The notes: generated by a model not told the origin, from the sequence alone. Positions 15,820 through 26,703 are shown, counted from the stretch's first letter. The stretch is DNA of 34,497 nucleotides from Plebeiibacterium marinum (GCF_026013615.1 NZ_JAPDPI010000052.1:1-34497), one strand, 5' to 3'. Numbers and translations are program-made.

Positions 15820-17565
15820 ATGAAATATAATAATATATATATAATCATTGCATTGTTGTTTGTTTCTTTTACAACAGTAAAGGCTCAGGAGTTAAATCAG
15901 GATGTTAAAGTTGTAAGGGAGTATAATCCTATAATCTCTGATGCATTTAAGATTAATAAGTTGCCCGTTAGTGAAGTTGATTCAATGACTTTTAATCCTC
16001 GTTTTTCATATAACGTATTGTCAAAGGCTATGACGTCAGGATTGGCGATTGAACCAATTACAGCAGCAAAGTTAAAACCGGAAAGAAAGACTGTGTTGGA
16101 CAAGTCATATATTAAGGGCGGTTTGGGTAATTATGTTACTCTATTCGGGGATTTAAACTATAATGTATTGCGATCAGAAGAGTATGCTCTTGGTTTAAAT
16201 ATTGGTCATGTTACTTCGGATGGGGATATAAAATTAGAAGACGATTCAAAATCTGAAGCGCCAATTCATGATACATGGGCATCTTTATATTTCAGAAGGT
16301 TTTGGGATGATTATACACTTTCGGTGGATGCTGAATTTGATCATAATATATATAATTACTATGGTTTTCATACAGTAGGGGCTGCAACGAGTTATTTGTA
16401 TGATGAAAATGATCTCACAGCAAGTGCTTTAGGTGCTGATTTAATCCCGGATAGAAAGCAACGGTTGAGTTCTTTTGGATTAAATATTGGATTTGGCAAT
16501 AAGGTAGTAGATTCTGACGATGTGTCATTTAAAGCGAATTTGAAGTGGGAAACCTTCAGCAATATAACAGAGGTTAGTGAAAATGTGATTGGACTGAATG
16601 CTCTTAGTCGGGTTTATTTTGATGATGTTTTTTTGGACATAGCAGGAGGTTTCGATTTTTATGGAACTTCGGTGCCCGTTTCAGGTTCTCCTTTATATTC
16701 ATTTGAGGATAGAAGCATGACTATTTTGAATTTATCACCTGCCCTTGGTTTTGTATTTGAAGGAATAGATTTTAAGGTAGGATTGGATTCCTATAGTCAG
16801 CTGGGAGGTGATGGTGGTTTTAATATAGCACCTCATCTGGAAGCTAATTTAATTATAGCAGATGGTATTGTAAGTGCTTTTGGTGGTGTGTGTGGAGATT
16901 ATTATACCAATAATTATCAAAAAATGCAGAGCGAGAATATGTTTATAGCTCCTGATGTTAATGTAGAGAATAGTTTTCATGGTTTGCATTTCTTTGGAGG
17001 GATCAAAGGGAATTTTAGTTCGCAAACCAGTTTTGTTGCCCGTGTGGATTATTCTGTTTTTGATGATGAGCATTTTTATGTAAACAAATCATTTGAAGAT
17101 TCTGCAAACCCGGGTGTATTTAGTCAGAGCAATCTTTTTACGGCACAGTATGATGATGGAACACTGTTGTCCTTGTCTGGAGAATTGAAATATGAGCCTT
17201 CATCAAAAGCAAATGTACTGTTAAAGGGAAAGTACAATGGCTGGAGTCTGAATACTTTGGATGAGGCATGGCATAAACCTGAAGTGGAAATAGGTCTTAC
17301 AGCCAATTATTCACCATTTGAGGATTTGTGGGTGAATTTGGGAGTGTATTCAATGGGGAAACGTAAGGCTCTGGATGTGAGTACTGGTGGAGTAAAAGAA
17401 TTGAAGTCTGTTGTTGATATTAATCTTGGAGCTCAGTATACTATTAGTTCAAAATGGAATATTTTTGCAAGCTTAAATAATGCAATAGTTTCAAAATATT
17501 ACCAATGGAATGGCTATCCAATGCAGGGTATGAATATAAGGGCAGGTGTAGGGTATTCGTTCTAG
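15820..17565 (+). CDS. Outer-membrane beta-barrel protein, TonB-receptor-like without plug
   Basis: A 581-residue protein starting at ATG 15820 with a signal peptide ending VKAQ (about residue 22). The mature part begins QELNQDVKVVREYNPIISDAFKIN, a conserved opening in a Bacteroidota barrel family, then alternating amphipathic strands to a C-terminal aromatic (VGYSF), the usual barrel-sorting end. No carboxypeptidase-like or plug domain is seen, so it is not a full TonB receptor. It probably forms a complex with the TPR protein 25 bp upstream. The exact role is unknown. Confidence 0.78.
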   Translation: MKYNNIYIIIALLFVSFTTVKAQELNQDVKVVREYNPIISDAFKINKLPVSEVDSMTFNPRFSYNVLSKAMTSGLAIEPITAAKLKPERKTVLDKSYIKGGLGNYVTLFGDLNYNVLRSEEYALGLNIGHVTSDGDIKLEDDSKSEAPIHDTWASLYFRRFWDDYTLSVDAEFDHNIYNYYGFHTVGAATSYLYDENDLTASALGADLIPDRKQRLSSFGLNIGFGNKVVDSDDVSFKANLKWETFSNITEVSENVIGLNALSRVYFDDVFLDIAGGFDFYGTSVPVSGSPLYSFEDRSMTILNLSPALGFVFEGIDFKVGLDSYSQLGGDGGFNIAPHLEANLIIADGIVSAFGGVCGDYYTNNYQKMQSENMFIAPDVNVENSFHGLHFFGGIKGNFSSQTSFVARVDYSVFDDEHFYVNKSFEDSANPGVFSQSNLFTAQYDDGTLLSLSGELKYEPSSKANVLLKGKYNGWSLNTLDEAWHKPEVEIGLTANYSPFEDLWVNLGVYSMGKRKALDVSTGGVKELKSVVDINLGAQYTISSKWNIFASLNNAIVSKYYQWNGYPMQGMNIRAGVGYSF

Positions 17566-17678
17566 TCCTTCCATGTTTGTGAAAATATTGTTTGTGGCGT
17601 TGTAAGTTTCAGTAAGTGAGGGTTTTGTAATGTTGATAAAATCCTTGTTTGAAAGCTTTTTTGCGCCACTTTTTTTGC

Positions 17679-17686
17679 TATATTTG
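17679..17686 (+). promoter_or_regulatory. Possible -7 box upstream of gyrB
   Basis: TATATTTG matches TANNTTTG. TTTG occurs at 17648-17651 and TTG at 17661-17663, but the spacings (27 and 15 nt) are off from the usual 19-21. The predicted leader to gyrB would be about 70 nt. The rest of the 199-bp gap 17566-17764 shows no gene I can support. Confidence 0.4.
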
Positions 17687-17761
17687 TAAGGCTTTGGACG
17701 TAGGTAAATTACTGCGATAAAAGCAATTAAAAGAGATAATATTTGCATTGAAAATCTATAA

Positions 17762-19732
<1,971 letters not shown>

Positions 19733-19759
19733 GTGTAATTAAGATAATTGAATAATTAG

Positions 19760-19794
19760 AATCCATCTCAATTTTATTGAGGTGGATTTTTTTT
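19760..19794 (+). terminator. Rho-independent terminator of gyrB
   Basis: AATCCATCTCAA (19760-19771) pairs with TTGAGGTGGATT (19777-19788), a 12-bp stem with one G-U pair, followed by T to 19794. Confidence 0.88.
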
Positions 19795-19796
19795 GT

Positions 19797-19836
19797 AAAA
19801 AAAACTTCCATCCTGAATTATTCTAGAATGGAAGTT
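19797..19836 (-). terminator. Rho-independent terminator of the flavodiiron gene
   Basis: AACTTCCAT (19803-19811) pairs with ATGGAAGTT (19828-19836). On the minus strand this 9-bp hairpin is followed by eight T (19804-19797). It sits directly beside the gyrB terminator. Confidence 0.78.
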
Positions 19837-19865
19837 GGTATTATTCTTAAATTATTGGTTTTTTA

Positions 19866-19909
19866 TGCTATCAGCTATAGGTGATAAATAATCTGCTATC
19901 AGCTATGGG
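19866..19909. repeat. Two TGCTATCAGCTAT(A/G)GG repeats
   Basis: TGCTATCAGCTATAGG (19866-19881) and TGCTATCAGCTATGGG (19894-19909) differ at one position and share the CTATCAGCTAT core of the 60-bp repeats at the left edge. They lie between the gyrB/flavodiiron terminators and the 3' end of the flavodiiron gene. Confidence 0.7.
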
Positions 19910-19922
19910 CATAATCTGGCAT

Positions 19923-21119
19923 CTATCTGTCGGATTTAAGTCTATCTGCCATTGCTTTTCCTAGAGCTAAGCAGGCTTCATATTTATCGGCTTTAAGGGC
20001 ATGCTTTTCTTCAACGCTATCGCCAATGATTTCCCATTTTAATTCTTCGCCAACGGCAAGTAATTTTTTTACTGCAGCCCCGGCCCATGAAAATGAACCC
20101 AAAACACCAAGGTAATGTTTCTGAACTCCCATATGTACCAGTTTGGTTGTTAAGGATTCCATATTAGGATGCATTTCGTTGCAATAAGTAGGACTGGCCA
20201 GGATTAAGCCTTTGTACTTGAAAATATCTGAAATAACAAACGAAGCATGAGATTTGGATACATCATGTACCCGAATATGTTTGATGCCATTTTCTGCAAG
20301 TTCCCGGGCTACGGCTTCTGCCATCTCTTCTGTGTTTCCGTACATAGAAGCATAAGCAACAACAACTCCTTCTTCAGTATTGTATTTGCTCCATCTGTCG
20401 TACATTCCAATAACCTCCTGGATATAGTTTTTCCAGATTGGGCCATGGGTTGAAGCGATCATTTTAATGTCTAGTCCACCTAGCTTTGATAATGCTTTTT
20501 GAACCGGGGAACCATATTTTCCTACAATGTTTGAGTAGTATCTTCTCATTTCGTCGCGGTAGTACTCAAACTCAAATTCATCATCAAAAATTCCACCATC
20601 AAGAGTTCCGAATGTTCCAAAAGCATCCGCAGAGAATAGTATTTTTTCAGTTGATTCGTAAGTAACCATGGTTTCCGGCCAGTGTACCATGGGAACCAAA
20701 TAGAAGTTTAAAGTGTGTTTTCCCAAACATAAGGAGTCCCCTTCTTTAACTTCTAAGGTATTGTCGGTTATCCCAAAATATCCTTCTAGCATGGGTAGGG
20801 TTTTTTTGTTGCCCACAATCTTGATGTCAGGATACATTTTTTTGATGATGTCAATGGAACCTCCATGGTCAGGTTCCATGTGGTTAACAATCAGGTAATC
20901 TATTGGTTTGTCGCCAATAATAGCCTTGATTTTTTTTAAATATTTTTCTACTTGTCCAATTTCAACAGAATCTACTAGTGCTATCTTTTCATCATTGATG
21001 ATGTAAGAATTGTATGCAACTCCTCTGTCTATTGGCCACATGTTTTCAAACAAGTGCGTTCTTCGGTCGTTTACACCAACGTAGAATACATTGTCTGTTA
21101 ATTTTACTGGTTTGTACAT
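19923..21119 (-). CDS. Flavodiiron protein (A-type flavoprotein), O2/NO reductase
   Basis: A 398-residue cytoplasmic protein. The N-terminal beta-lactamase-like domain carries the diiron ligands: NHMEPDHGG (His80, Glu82, Asp84), VHWPETM (His146), SADAFGTFG (Asp165) and STHGPIW (His225). The C-terminal flavodoxin domain (about 252-398) has the FMN phosphate loop ASMYGNTEEMAE. Such enzymes reduce O2 to water and/or NO to N2O in anaerobes, taking electrons from rubredoxin or a related donor. No rubredoxin gene is adjacent. It indicates an organism that protects oxygen-sensitive enzymes, such as the glycyl-radical enzyme in this window. Confidence 0.92.
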   Translation of the reverse strand: MYKPVKLTDNVFYVGVNDRRTHLFENMWPIDRGVAYNSYIINDEKIALVDSVEIGQVEKYLKKIKAIIGDKPIDYLIVNHMEPDHGGSIDIIKKMYPDIKIVGNKKTLPMLEGYFGITDNTLEVKEGDSLCLGKHTLNFYLVPMVHWPETMVTYESTEKILFSADAFGTFGTLDGGIFDDEFEFEYYRDEMRRYYSNIVGKYGSPVQKALSKLGGLDIKMIASTHGPIWKNYIQEVIGMYDRWSKYNTEEGVVVAYASMYGNTEEMAEAVARELAENGIKHIRVHDVSKSHASFVISDIFKYKGLILASPTYCNEMHPNMESLTTKLVHMGVQKHYLGVLGSFSWAGAAVKKLLAVGEELKWEIIGDSVEEKHALKADKYEACLALGKAMADRLKSDR

Positions 21120-21192
21120 ATCTATATTATTTATTTTTTCATTTAGGTAATTGAGTGCTGCAAATATAAAATAAAACCTTTAAAAACACTAA

Positions 21193-21630
21193 TTACATTT
21201 TACGTATCAACAACCAGGTGTCGTCGTACTTTTCATACTGATTTCTAACTACGTTTACTTTATTTCTGGCATCCATTTCGTCGTTGTATGCAGCAATAGA
21301 AACCCTGTACAAACCATTTTCGTTTTCAAGAATAACAGGAATAAAACCTTCGTTGGTTAAGGTTTGTTTGTAGTTTTTTGCGTTGCTTAATACTTTAAAG
21401 GATCCGATAATTACATAATACTTAAAAGATTTATCTTCATCTTCAATAACCTTTACTTTTTCCTCCTTAACAATAATTTTCTTTTCTTCCTTTATTACAG
21501 GTTTTACTTTGGGTTCCTCTTTTACATATGGGGAATCGCTGTCGCTGAAGCTTGAACTTCCTGTGTCACTTAAAGATTTACATCCGGCTAATCCAACTAA
21601 AATAAGTAGTGATAATAATAATTTGCGCAT
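21193..21630 (-). CDS. SPOR-domain lipoprotein
   Basis: A 145-residue protein with a lipoprotein signal (lipobox LAGC, Cys17), an acidic/Ser spacer, a Lys/Glu-Val-rich linker (about 36-65) and a C-terminal SPOR domain (about 69-145, YYVIIGSFKVLSNAKNYKQTL...). SPOR domains bind glycan strands denuded of peptides at the division septum. It likely sits on the periplasmic side of a membrane and has a role in division or peptidoglycan remodelling, in line with the divergent mltG nearby. Confidence 0.88.
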   Translation of the reverse strand: MRKLLLSLLILVGLAGCKSLSDTGSSSFSDSDSPYVKEEPKVKPVIKEEKKIIVKEEKVKVIEDEDKSFKYYVIIGSFKVLSNAKNYKQTLTNEGFIPVILENENGLYRVSIAAYNDEMDARNKVNVVRNQYEKYDDTWLLIRKM

Positions 21631-21727
21631 TTTGCTTTAACTTAGAATGTTCTATTTTTATAATTAGCTCAAAAATATAATATTCTTATTAAAAAGTTTT
21701 TATTCTTTTGGCGAATTTCCTATAAAA

Positions 21728-21760
21728 TTTGAGATTATTTGGTTGAATTAAATATATTTG
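21728..21760 (+). promoter_or_regulatory. Predicted promoter of mltG
   Basis: TTTG at 21728-21731, a 21-nt spacer and TATATTTG at 21753-21760 match the Bacteroidota consensus. The start codon is 25 nt after the -7 box. Confidence 0.75.
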
Positions 21761-21785
21761 ATGTCTATAAATCAGAAGGCGATTA

Positions 21786-22859
21786 ATGAATAGTAAGGTA
21801 CAAAGGACAAAAAAGAAGATGACGAAAACATTAAAAAGAATGGGGCTTTTTATTGTTGTGTTAATATTGTTGGCACTGCTTTTTGGAGTAAGGTTTTATC
21901 GCTTTATATACGGCAATAATGTTGTGGTAGAAAATGTAGAATGTCCGTATTTATATATACCTAATGGAACTACTTTTTCGGAATTGAAAAAAATTATTGA
22001 AGATAATGGTTTTGTAAAAGATATAGAAAGTTTTAGCTGGGTTGCTCAAAAGAAAGAATATGTGCAACATGTGAAAGGTGGGAGGTATTTGTTAAAGCAT
22101 GGTATGAGTAATAACCAGCTTGTTAACTTATTGAGGTCTGGAAGGCAGGATGCCTTAAATATTACATTTAATAATATAAGGAAACCAGAGCAATTAGCTT
22201 CTGTTGTCAGTGCAAAACTGATGGTGGATTCAGCCGAATTGGTTACGCTGTTTAAAGATGTTGAATTGGTAAAAAAATATGGTTTTACACTAGAAACTTT
22301 TCCATCTATGTTTATACCTAATACATACCAAATGTATTGGAATACAGATGCAAAAGGTTTTGTAAAACGGATGAAGAAAGAGTATGACAGGTTTTGGACC
22401 AGTGAAAGGGTTTCTAAATCAGAAAAATTAGGGATAAGCCCCGTGGAAGTAAGTATTCTTGCTTCAATTGTAGATGAGGAAACGATTATGTCTGATGAAA
22501 AGCCAATTGTTGCAGGGCTATATCTGAATAGGTTAAATAAAAGGATCAGGTTGCAGGCAGACCCAACAGTAAAGTATGCCTTAGGTGATTTTAGTATTCA
22601 AAGAGTTTTGAGTAAGGATTTGGAAATCGATTCGCCCTATAATACCTATAAGTATGCAGGTTTGCCTCCGGGACCAATTCGTTTTCCATCGGTAGAAGGG
22701 ATTAATGCAGTTTTAAACAGACGGGAACATAATTATTACTATATGTGTGCAAAAGAAGATTTTTCAGGATACCATAATTTTGCCAGATCTTTGTCACAGC
22801 ATAATGTAAATGCCCAAAAATACAGGAACGAATTACGGAAAAGAGGTATCAGGAGGTAG
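21786..22859 (+). CDS. mltG: Endolytic murein transglycosylase MltG (YceG-like)
   Basis: A 357-residue protein: short basic cytoplasmic N-terminus, one membrane segment (about 19-36), then a LysM-like and YceG domain in the periplasm. Conserved blocks ILASIVDEETIMSDEKPIVAG (224-244), LQADPTVKY and SPYNTYKYAGLPPGPI are the YceG signature. MltG cleaves nascent glycan strands and sets their length. In the catalytic segment the family commonly has VE-x-ET; here it is VDEET, with Asp230 at the first acidic position and Glu231/Glu232 next. Placement of the catalytic Glu by eye is uncertain, so activity is probably kept. Confidence 0.9.
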   Translation: MNSKVQRTKKKMTKTLKRMGLFIVVLILLALLFGVRFYRFIYGNNVVVENVECPYLYIPNGTTFSELKKIIEDNGFVKDIESFSWVAQKKEYVQHVKGGRYLLKHGMSNNQLVNLLRSGRQDALNITFNNIRKPEQLASVVSAKLMVDSAELVTLFKDVELVKKYGFTLETFPSMFIPNTYQMYWNTDAKGFVKRMKKEYDRFWTSERVSKSEKLGISPVEVSILASIVDEETIMSDEKPIVAGLYLNRLNKRIRLQADPTVKYALGDFSIQRVLSKDLEIDSPYNTYKYAGLPPGPIRFPSVEGINAVLNRREHNYYYMCAKEDFSGYHNFARSLSQHNVNAQKYRNELRKRGIRR

Positions 22860-22871
22860 AACTTTGAGTGA

Positions 22872-22899
22872 TGTTCTGTACCAGATATGATACAGAACA
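22872..22899. terminator. Hairpin between convergent mltG and dapF
   Basis: TGTTCTGTA (22872-22880) and TACAGAACA (22891-22899) form a perfect 9-bp stem with a 10-nt loop. No long T-run follows on either strand, so it is a weak intrinsic terminator candidate for both genes. Confidence 0.5.
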
Positions 22900-22924
22900 A
22901 TCCCAGGATTGATGAAATTCTTAG

Positions 22925-23716
22925 TTAAACTTCGATACTACCCTTAAAAACATAGGTTGCTGGACCTGTGAGCCAGATGTTTTTAAAGCCCGTTTGAGAG
23001 TCGCCATCAAATGTTACTTTAAGTTTGCCGCCTTTTACATCAATATCAAACTCCTTTGTTTGTGCATTTTTTTCAAAGGTGCTTATGGCGGAGGCAACAA
23101 CGCCTGTTCCGCATGAATGGGTTTCGTCTTCAACCCCTCTTTCATAGGTTCTTACTTTAATATGGTTGTGTGCAAGTTCCTCAACAAAGTTTACATTGGT
23201 TCCACCCGGCTTAAAAGCGTCGGAATATCTGATTGCAGCACCTTTAGTGACAATGTCCATATCATCAATTTGGTTTTGGTGCGTAACATAATGGGGAGAT
23301 CCGGTGTTTAAAAAGAAATAATCGCTGCCTTTTTCAATCGTGTCAACATTAATCATCTTTAAACTAACGATGCCATTGCTATAGCTAGCTTCGTGCATTC
23401 CGTCAACAGCTTCAAAAATAAAATTATCAGGGGTTTTTACAGAATTCTGGTGAACAGCAAAGGCTGCAATGCATCGTCCGCCATTACCGCACATTGAGGC
23501 TTCACGGCCGTCGCTATTGTAATAGCGCATAGTAAAGTCCACATCGGGGTTGATGTTGTTTTCCAAAAGCATTAAGCCGTCTGCTCCAATTCCCATTCGC
23601 CTGTCGCATAAAAAACTGACAAGTTGAACGTTTTTACTGTCAAAATTTCCATTCCTATTATCAATGATAACAAAATCATTGCCGGTACCCTGGTATTTGT
23701 AAAAGTTAATTTGCAT
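22925..23716 (-). CDS. dapF: Diaminopimelate epimerase DapF
   Basis: A 263-residue cytoplasmic enzyme that converts LL- to meso-diaminopimelate for lysine and peptidoglycan synthesis. Both catalytic cysteines are in their motifs: Cys76 in SMCGNGGRC and Cys202 in HSCGTGVVA. The N-terminal YQGTGNDFVIIDNRNG is typical. The open frame extends 14 codons further upstream, but ATG 23716 (MQINFYKYQGTGNDF) gives the family's normal start. It is convergent with mltG. Confidence 0.94.
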   Translation of the reverse strand: MQINFYKYQGTGNDFVIIDNRNGNFDSKNVQLVSFLCDRRMGIGADGLMLLENNINPDVDFTMRYYNSDGREASMCGNGGRCIAAFAVHQNSVKTPDNFIFEAVDGMHEASYSNGIVSLKMINVDTIEKGSDYFFLNTGSPHYVTHQNQIDDMDIVTKGAAIRYSDAFKPGGTNVNFVEELAHNHIKVRTYERGVEDETHSCGTGVVASAISTFEKNAQTKEFDIDVKGGKLKVTFDGDSQTGFKNIWLTGPATYVFKGSIEV

Positions 23717-23929
23717 GTTAATTAATAAAACTAATTGATATTTAGTTTGTTTAAACAATAGGATTGAGGTTTTAGAGCCAACAAAGTTAAGGAAAATTGA
23801 GTTAAAATTAGGTTAATGATAAAAAGATAAGCCTTGAAAGGTATATTATTTGCCATTTTTGAAGTGGAAATTTAATATAAATGATAGGTTGGGCCATCAG
23901 GCTTAATCTTAAAATAAAAATATACAGCT

Positions 23930-25402
23930 ATGAATGTAAGAAAGATTTTTTTTGTGTTTTTAGTGGCCGTAGTTGGCGCTATTGTAGGAGTATATGCTTT
24001 TGTGTTGATAGTAAAACCGCAAAATAATATTACAACGATAGAAAAGCAGGTTGTTCCGGCGGCCCGATATGCCAGTTTTGCTTCACCAACACCTGTAGGT
24101 GTTCCTGACTTTACTACAGCAGCAGAAAAGTCGGTAGAAGCGGTTGTACACGTAATGACAAAAGCTACTTCCCAGGGTAATGGGTATTCCTATGGTAACC
24201 CTTTATACGATTTCTTTTTTGGACCAAGAGGAGGAATGCCTGATCAGGGGCCTGTAATGGGATCCGGATCGGGGGTTATTATTTCTGAGGACGGATATAT
24301 TGTTACCAATAATCATGTTATAGACGGGGCAGATGAGATTGAAGTTATTTTGAACGACAGGAGATCTTACTCGGCAACGTTAATAGGAACAGATCCTACA
24401 ACAGACATCGCATTGTTAAAAATAGAAGAATCAGGCTTGAAGTTTTTAACCTATGGAGACTCTGATAAGATTAAGATTGGCGAGTGGGTGTTGGCAGTGG
24501 GCAATCCGTTTAATTTAACATCTACAGTGACAGCTGGAATCGTTAGTGCAAAATCAAGGAGTATTAATATTATTCGAAACAATAACCAGCCTATGGGTAT
24601 TGAGTCGTTTATTCAAACAGATGCTGCAGTAAATCCTGGTAATAGCGGAGGGGCATTGGTAAATACCTTAGGTGAGTTGATCGGTATTAATACTGCAATA
24701 GCGTCAAAAACAGGTTCGTATACAGGGTATTCATTTGCGGTGCCTGTGGGTATTGTAAAAAAGGTAGTGGCTGATTTAAAAGAGTTTGGTGAAGTGCAGA
24801 GGGCTTATATTGGTGTTCAGATTCGTGGGGTTGATGCCGAATTGGCAAAGCAATTGGATTTGGATAAAGTAGAAGGCGTTTATGTAGATGCGGTTACTGT
24901 TAATGGAGGTGCAGCCGAGGCTGGAGTAGAGTCTGGTGATGTTATTTTGAGTATTGATGGAACCCAGGTTAATACTAATTCAGAGCTGATTGAACAGGTT
25001 AGTCAGCGACGTCCTGGAGATAAAGTGAATTTAATTGTAAAAAGGGATGGAAAAAGACAACAATTTACCGTAATTTTACGTAATAGTTACGGTTCAACTG
25101 AATTAGTTAAAGATAGAAAAGGGATTTCTGATCTGTTAGGTGCAGAACTTCGAGAATTAACAGATGAGGAAAAAGATAGGCTTGGTGTTAGTTATGGTAT
25201 GAAAGTTGTTGAACTTAACGGTGGTAAATTAAAGCAAAGTGGCATAAGAGAAGGTTATATTGTACTGAAGGCCAATAGGATGCCCGTAAAAAGTATTGAC
25301 GACCTTAAAAATGTGATAGCTGCCACTGATGGAGGATTATTTATTACCGGAGTATATCCAAATGGACAAGTTGCTTATTATGCTATTAATCTTGAAGATT
25401 AG
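23930..25402 (+). CDS. HtrA/DegP-type periplasmic serine protease
   Basis: A 490-residue protease with an N-terminal membrane anchor or uncleaved signal (about 6-28), a trypsin-like domain with triad His129 (TNNHVI), Asp159 (TTDIALLKI) and Ser239 (NPGNSGGAL), and two PDZ domains (about 280-375 and 390-485). It degrades or refolds damaged envelope proteins in the periplasm. Length and two PDZ domains match the Do/DegP group. The 213-bp region upstream has no clear TANNTTTG box. Confidence 0.92.
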   Translation: MNVRKIFFVFLVAVVGAIVGVYAFVLIVKPQNNITTIEKQVVPAARYASFASPTPVGVPDFTTAAEKSVEAVVHVMTKATSQGNGYSYGNPLYDFFFGPRGGMPDQGPVMGSGSGVIISEDGYIVTNNHVIDGADEIEVILNDRRSYSATLIGTDPTTDIALLKIEESGLKFLTYGDSDKIKIGEWVLAVGNPFNLTSTVTAGIVSAKSRSINIIRNNNQPMGIESFIQTDAAVNPGNSGGALVNTLGELIGINTAIASKTGSYTGYSFAVPVGIVKKVVADLKEFGEVQRAYIGVQIRGVDAELAKQLDLDKVEGVYVDAVTVNGGAAEAGVESGDVILSIDGTQVNTNSELIEQVSQRRPGDKVNLIVKRDGKRQQFTVILRNSYGSTELVKDRKGISDLLGAELRELTDEEKDRLGVSYGMKVVELNGGKLKQSGIREGYIVLKANRMPVKSIDDLKNVIAATDGGLFITGVYPNGQVAYYAINLED

Positions 25403-25438
25403 TATTATAAAATAATTTGTCTCATTTGAAATATTTAG

Positions 25439-25469
25439 TTGGATTTTTTGTTTTAAAAGTATAATTTTG
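25439..25469 (+). promoter_or_regulatory. Predicted promoter of the primary sigma factor gene
   Basis: TTG at 25439-25441, a 20-nt spacer and TAATTTTG at 25462-25469 match the Bacteroidota housekeeping consensus, followed by the start codon 24 nt downstream. Confidence 0.65.
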
Positions 25470-25492
25470 CGCCACATTTTGCATATCGGAAT

Positions 25493-26353
25493 ATGAGACA
25501 ACTTAAAATAACAAAATCAATTACCAATCGTGAAAGTGCTTCTTTAGATAAGTATCTACAGGAGATAGGTCGCGAAGAATTGATATCAGTAGAAGAAGAA
25601 GTAGAATTAGCCCAAAGGATCAAAAAAGGTGATCAAATAGCTTTGGAGAAGCTAACGCGGGCAAATTTAAGATTCGTGGTGTCGGTTGCTAAACAGTACC
25701 AAAACCAAGGGTTGAGTCTTCCTGATTTGATTAATGAAGGTAATCTTGGATTGATTAAAGCCGCTGAAAAGTTTGACGAAACAAGAGGGTTTAAGTTTAT
25801 CTCTTATGCTGTGTGGTGGATTCGTCAATCGATATTACAGGCTTTGGCTGAGCAATCCCGAATTGTTCGTTTACCACTGAATCAGGTAGGATCGTTAAAT
25901 AAAATAAACAAGGCATATTCAAAATTCGAACAGGAAAATGAGCGTAAACCATCGCCTGAAGAGTTGGCAGATAAGCTTGAGTTGCCTGTTGATAAAGTGG
26001 CCGACACATTAAGGGTTTCTGGTCGTCATATTTCAGTTGATGCACCATTTGTAGAAGGTGAGGATAATAGTTTATTGGATGTTTTGGTAAATGGTGATTC
26101 TCCAAACGCAGATAAAACATTAATAAATGAGTCCTTAGCAAGAGAGATTGAAAGAGCCTTGGCTACATTGACTGAAAGAGAATCTGATATTATTAAATTG
26201 TTTTTTGGTATTCAAACGCAAGAAATGACTCTTGAAGAGATTGGAGAAAGATTTGGCCTGACTCGTGAAAGGGTTCGTCAGATTAAAGAAAAGGCAATCA
26301 GAAGATTGCGTCATACTTCGAGAAGCAAGTTATTGAAATCTTATTTGGGTTAA
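25493..26353 (+). CDS. rpoD: Primary RNA polymerase sigma factor, RpoD/SigA type
   Basis: A 286-residue sigma-70 factor. Region 1.2 begins at [12 protein letters not shown]; region 2 has [20 protein letters not shown] and [17 protein letters not shown]; region 4.2 has [20 protein letters not shown]. It lacks region 1.1 and the non-conserved insert. This is the short form that serves as the housekeeping sigma factor in Bacteroidota and reads the TTTG/TANNTTTG promoters seen here. A strong terminator follows. Confidence 0.94.
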   Translation: MRQLKITKSITNRESASLDKYLQEIGREELISVEEEVELAQRIKKGDQIALEKLTRANLRFVVSVAKQYQNQGLSLPDLINEGNLGLIKAAEKFDETRGFKFISYAVWWIRQSILQALAEQSRIVRLPLNQVGSLNKINKAYSKFEQENERKPSPEELADKLELPVDKVADTLRVSGRHISVDAPFVEGEDNSLLDVLVNGDSPNADKTLINESLAREIERALATLTERESDIIKLFFGIQTQEMTLEEIGERFGLTRERVRQIKEKAIRRLRHTSRSKLLKSYLG

Positions 26354-26377
26354 TATCCCGATTGATAATAATTTTAG

Positions 26378-26409
26378 AAAAAGGCTGCCTGTTTTGGGCA
26401 GCCTTTTTT
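26378..26409 (+). terminator. Rho-independent terminator of rpoD
   Basis: AAGGCTGCC (26381-26389) pairs with GGCAGCCTT (26397-26405); preceding A and following T bases extend the stem. A run of six T ends at 26409. Confidence 0.9.
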
Positions 26410-26429
26410 GTTGAAATTAAATGAAGGAG

Positions 26430-26460
26430 TTTGATTCAGTCATTTAATTTGTTATTTTTG
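26430..26460 (+). promoter_or_regulatory. Consensus promoter ahead of the hydroxyproline unit
   Basis: TTTG at 26430-26433, a 19-nt spacer and TATTTTTG at 26453-26460 match the Bacteroidota consensus exactly. Transcription starting near 26467 would leave a leader of about 237 nt before the activase start at 26704. Confidence 0.65.
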
Positions 26461-26480
26461 AAGTTATTAAAAGGAATATT

Positions 26481-26549
26481 ATGCGTTACTTTATTTCTTC
26501 AAATCTCAACAAAACAGGAAAAGGGCTCTTCGAGTGTTGGATCCATTAA
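26481..26549 (+). CDS. Possible 22-codon leader ORF
   Basis: ATG 26481 to TAA 26547-26549 encodes MRYFISSNLNKTGKGLFECW plus Ile-His. It follows the consensus promoter by about 20 nt and an AAAGGA stretch at 26470-26475. A weak hairpin AGCTGT/GCAGCT at 26572-26593 lies downstream. It may be a regulatory leader peptide, a small protein, or the remnant of a degraded gene; the sequence cannot decide. The rest of 26550-26703 shows no gene. Confidence 0.35.
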   Translation: MRYFISSNLNKTGKGLFECWIH

Positions 26550-26703
26550 TTTCTACTTTCTGTTAAATTTTAGCTGTTTGTTCTAAAGCAGCTCGTGTTA
26601 TTACGTATTAGTTTAAATGTATTCAAAGGTCATTTTATTATAGATTAAATGATGAATGGAATTTTTCCATATTGAGTGCATCCATGTTTTATTCGCTATT
26701 TTT

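Noticed and set aside
19866-19909. CRISPR array in the AGCTAT repeats (also 1-216 and 2461-2590)
   Set aside because: Units are short and imperfect, spacing is irregular, spacers are not of uniform length, and there are no cas genes nearby.
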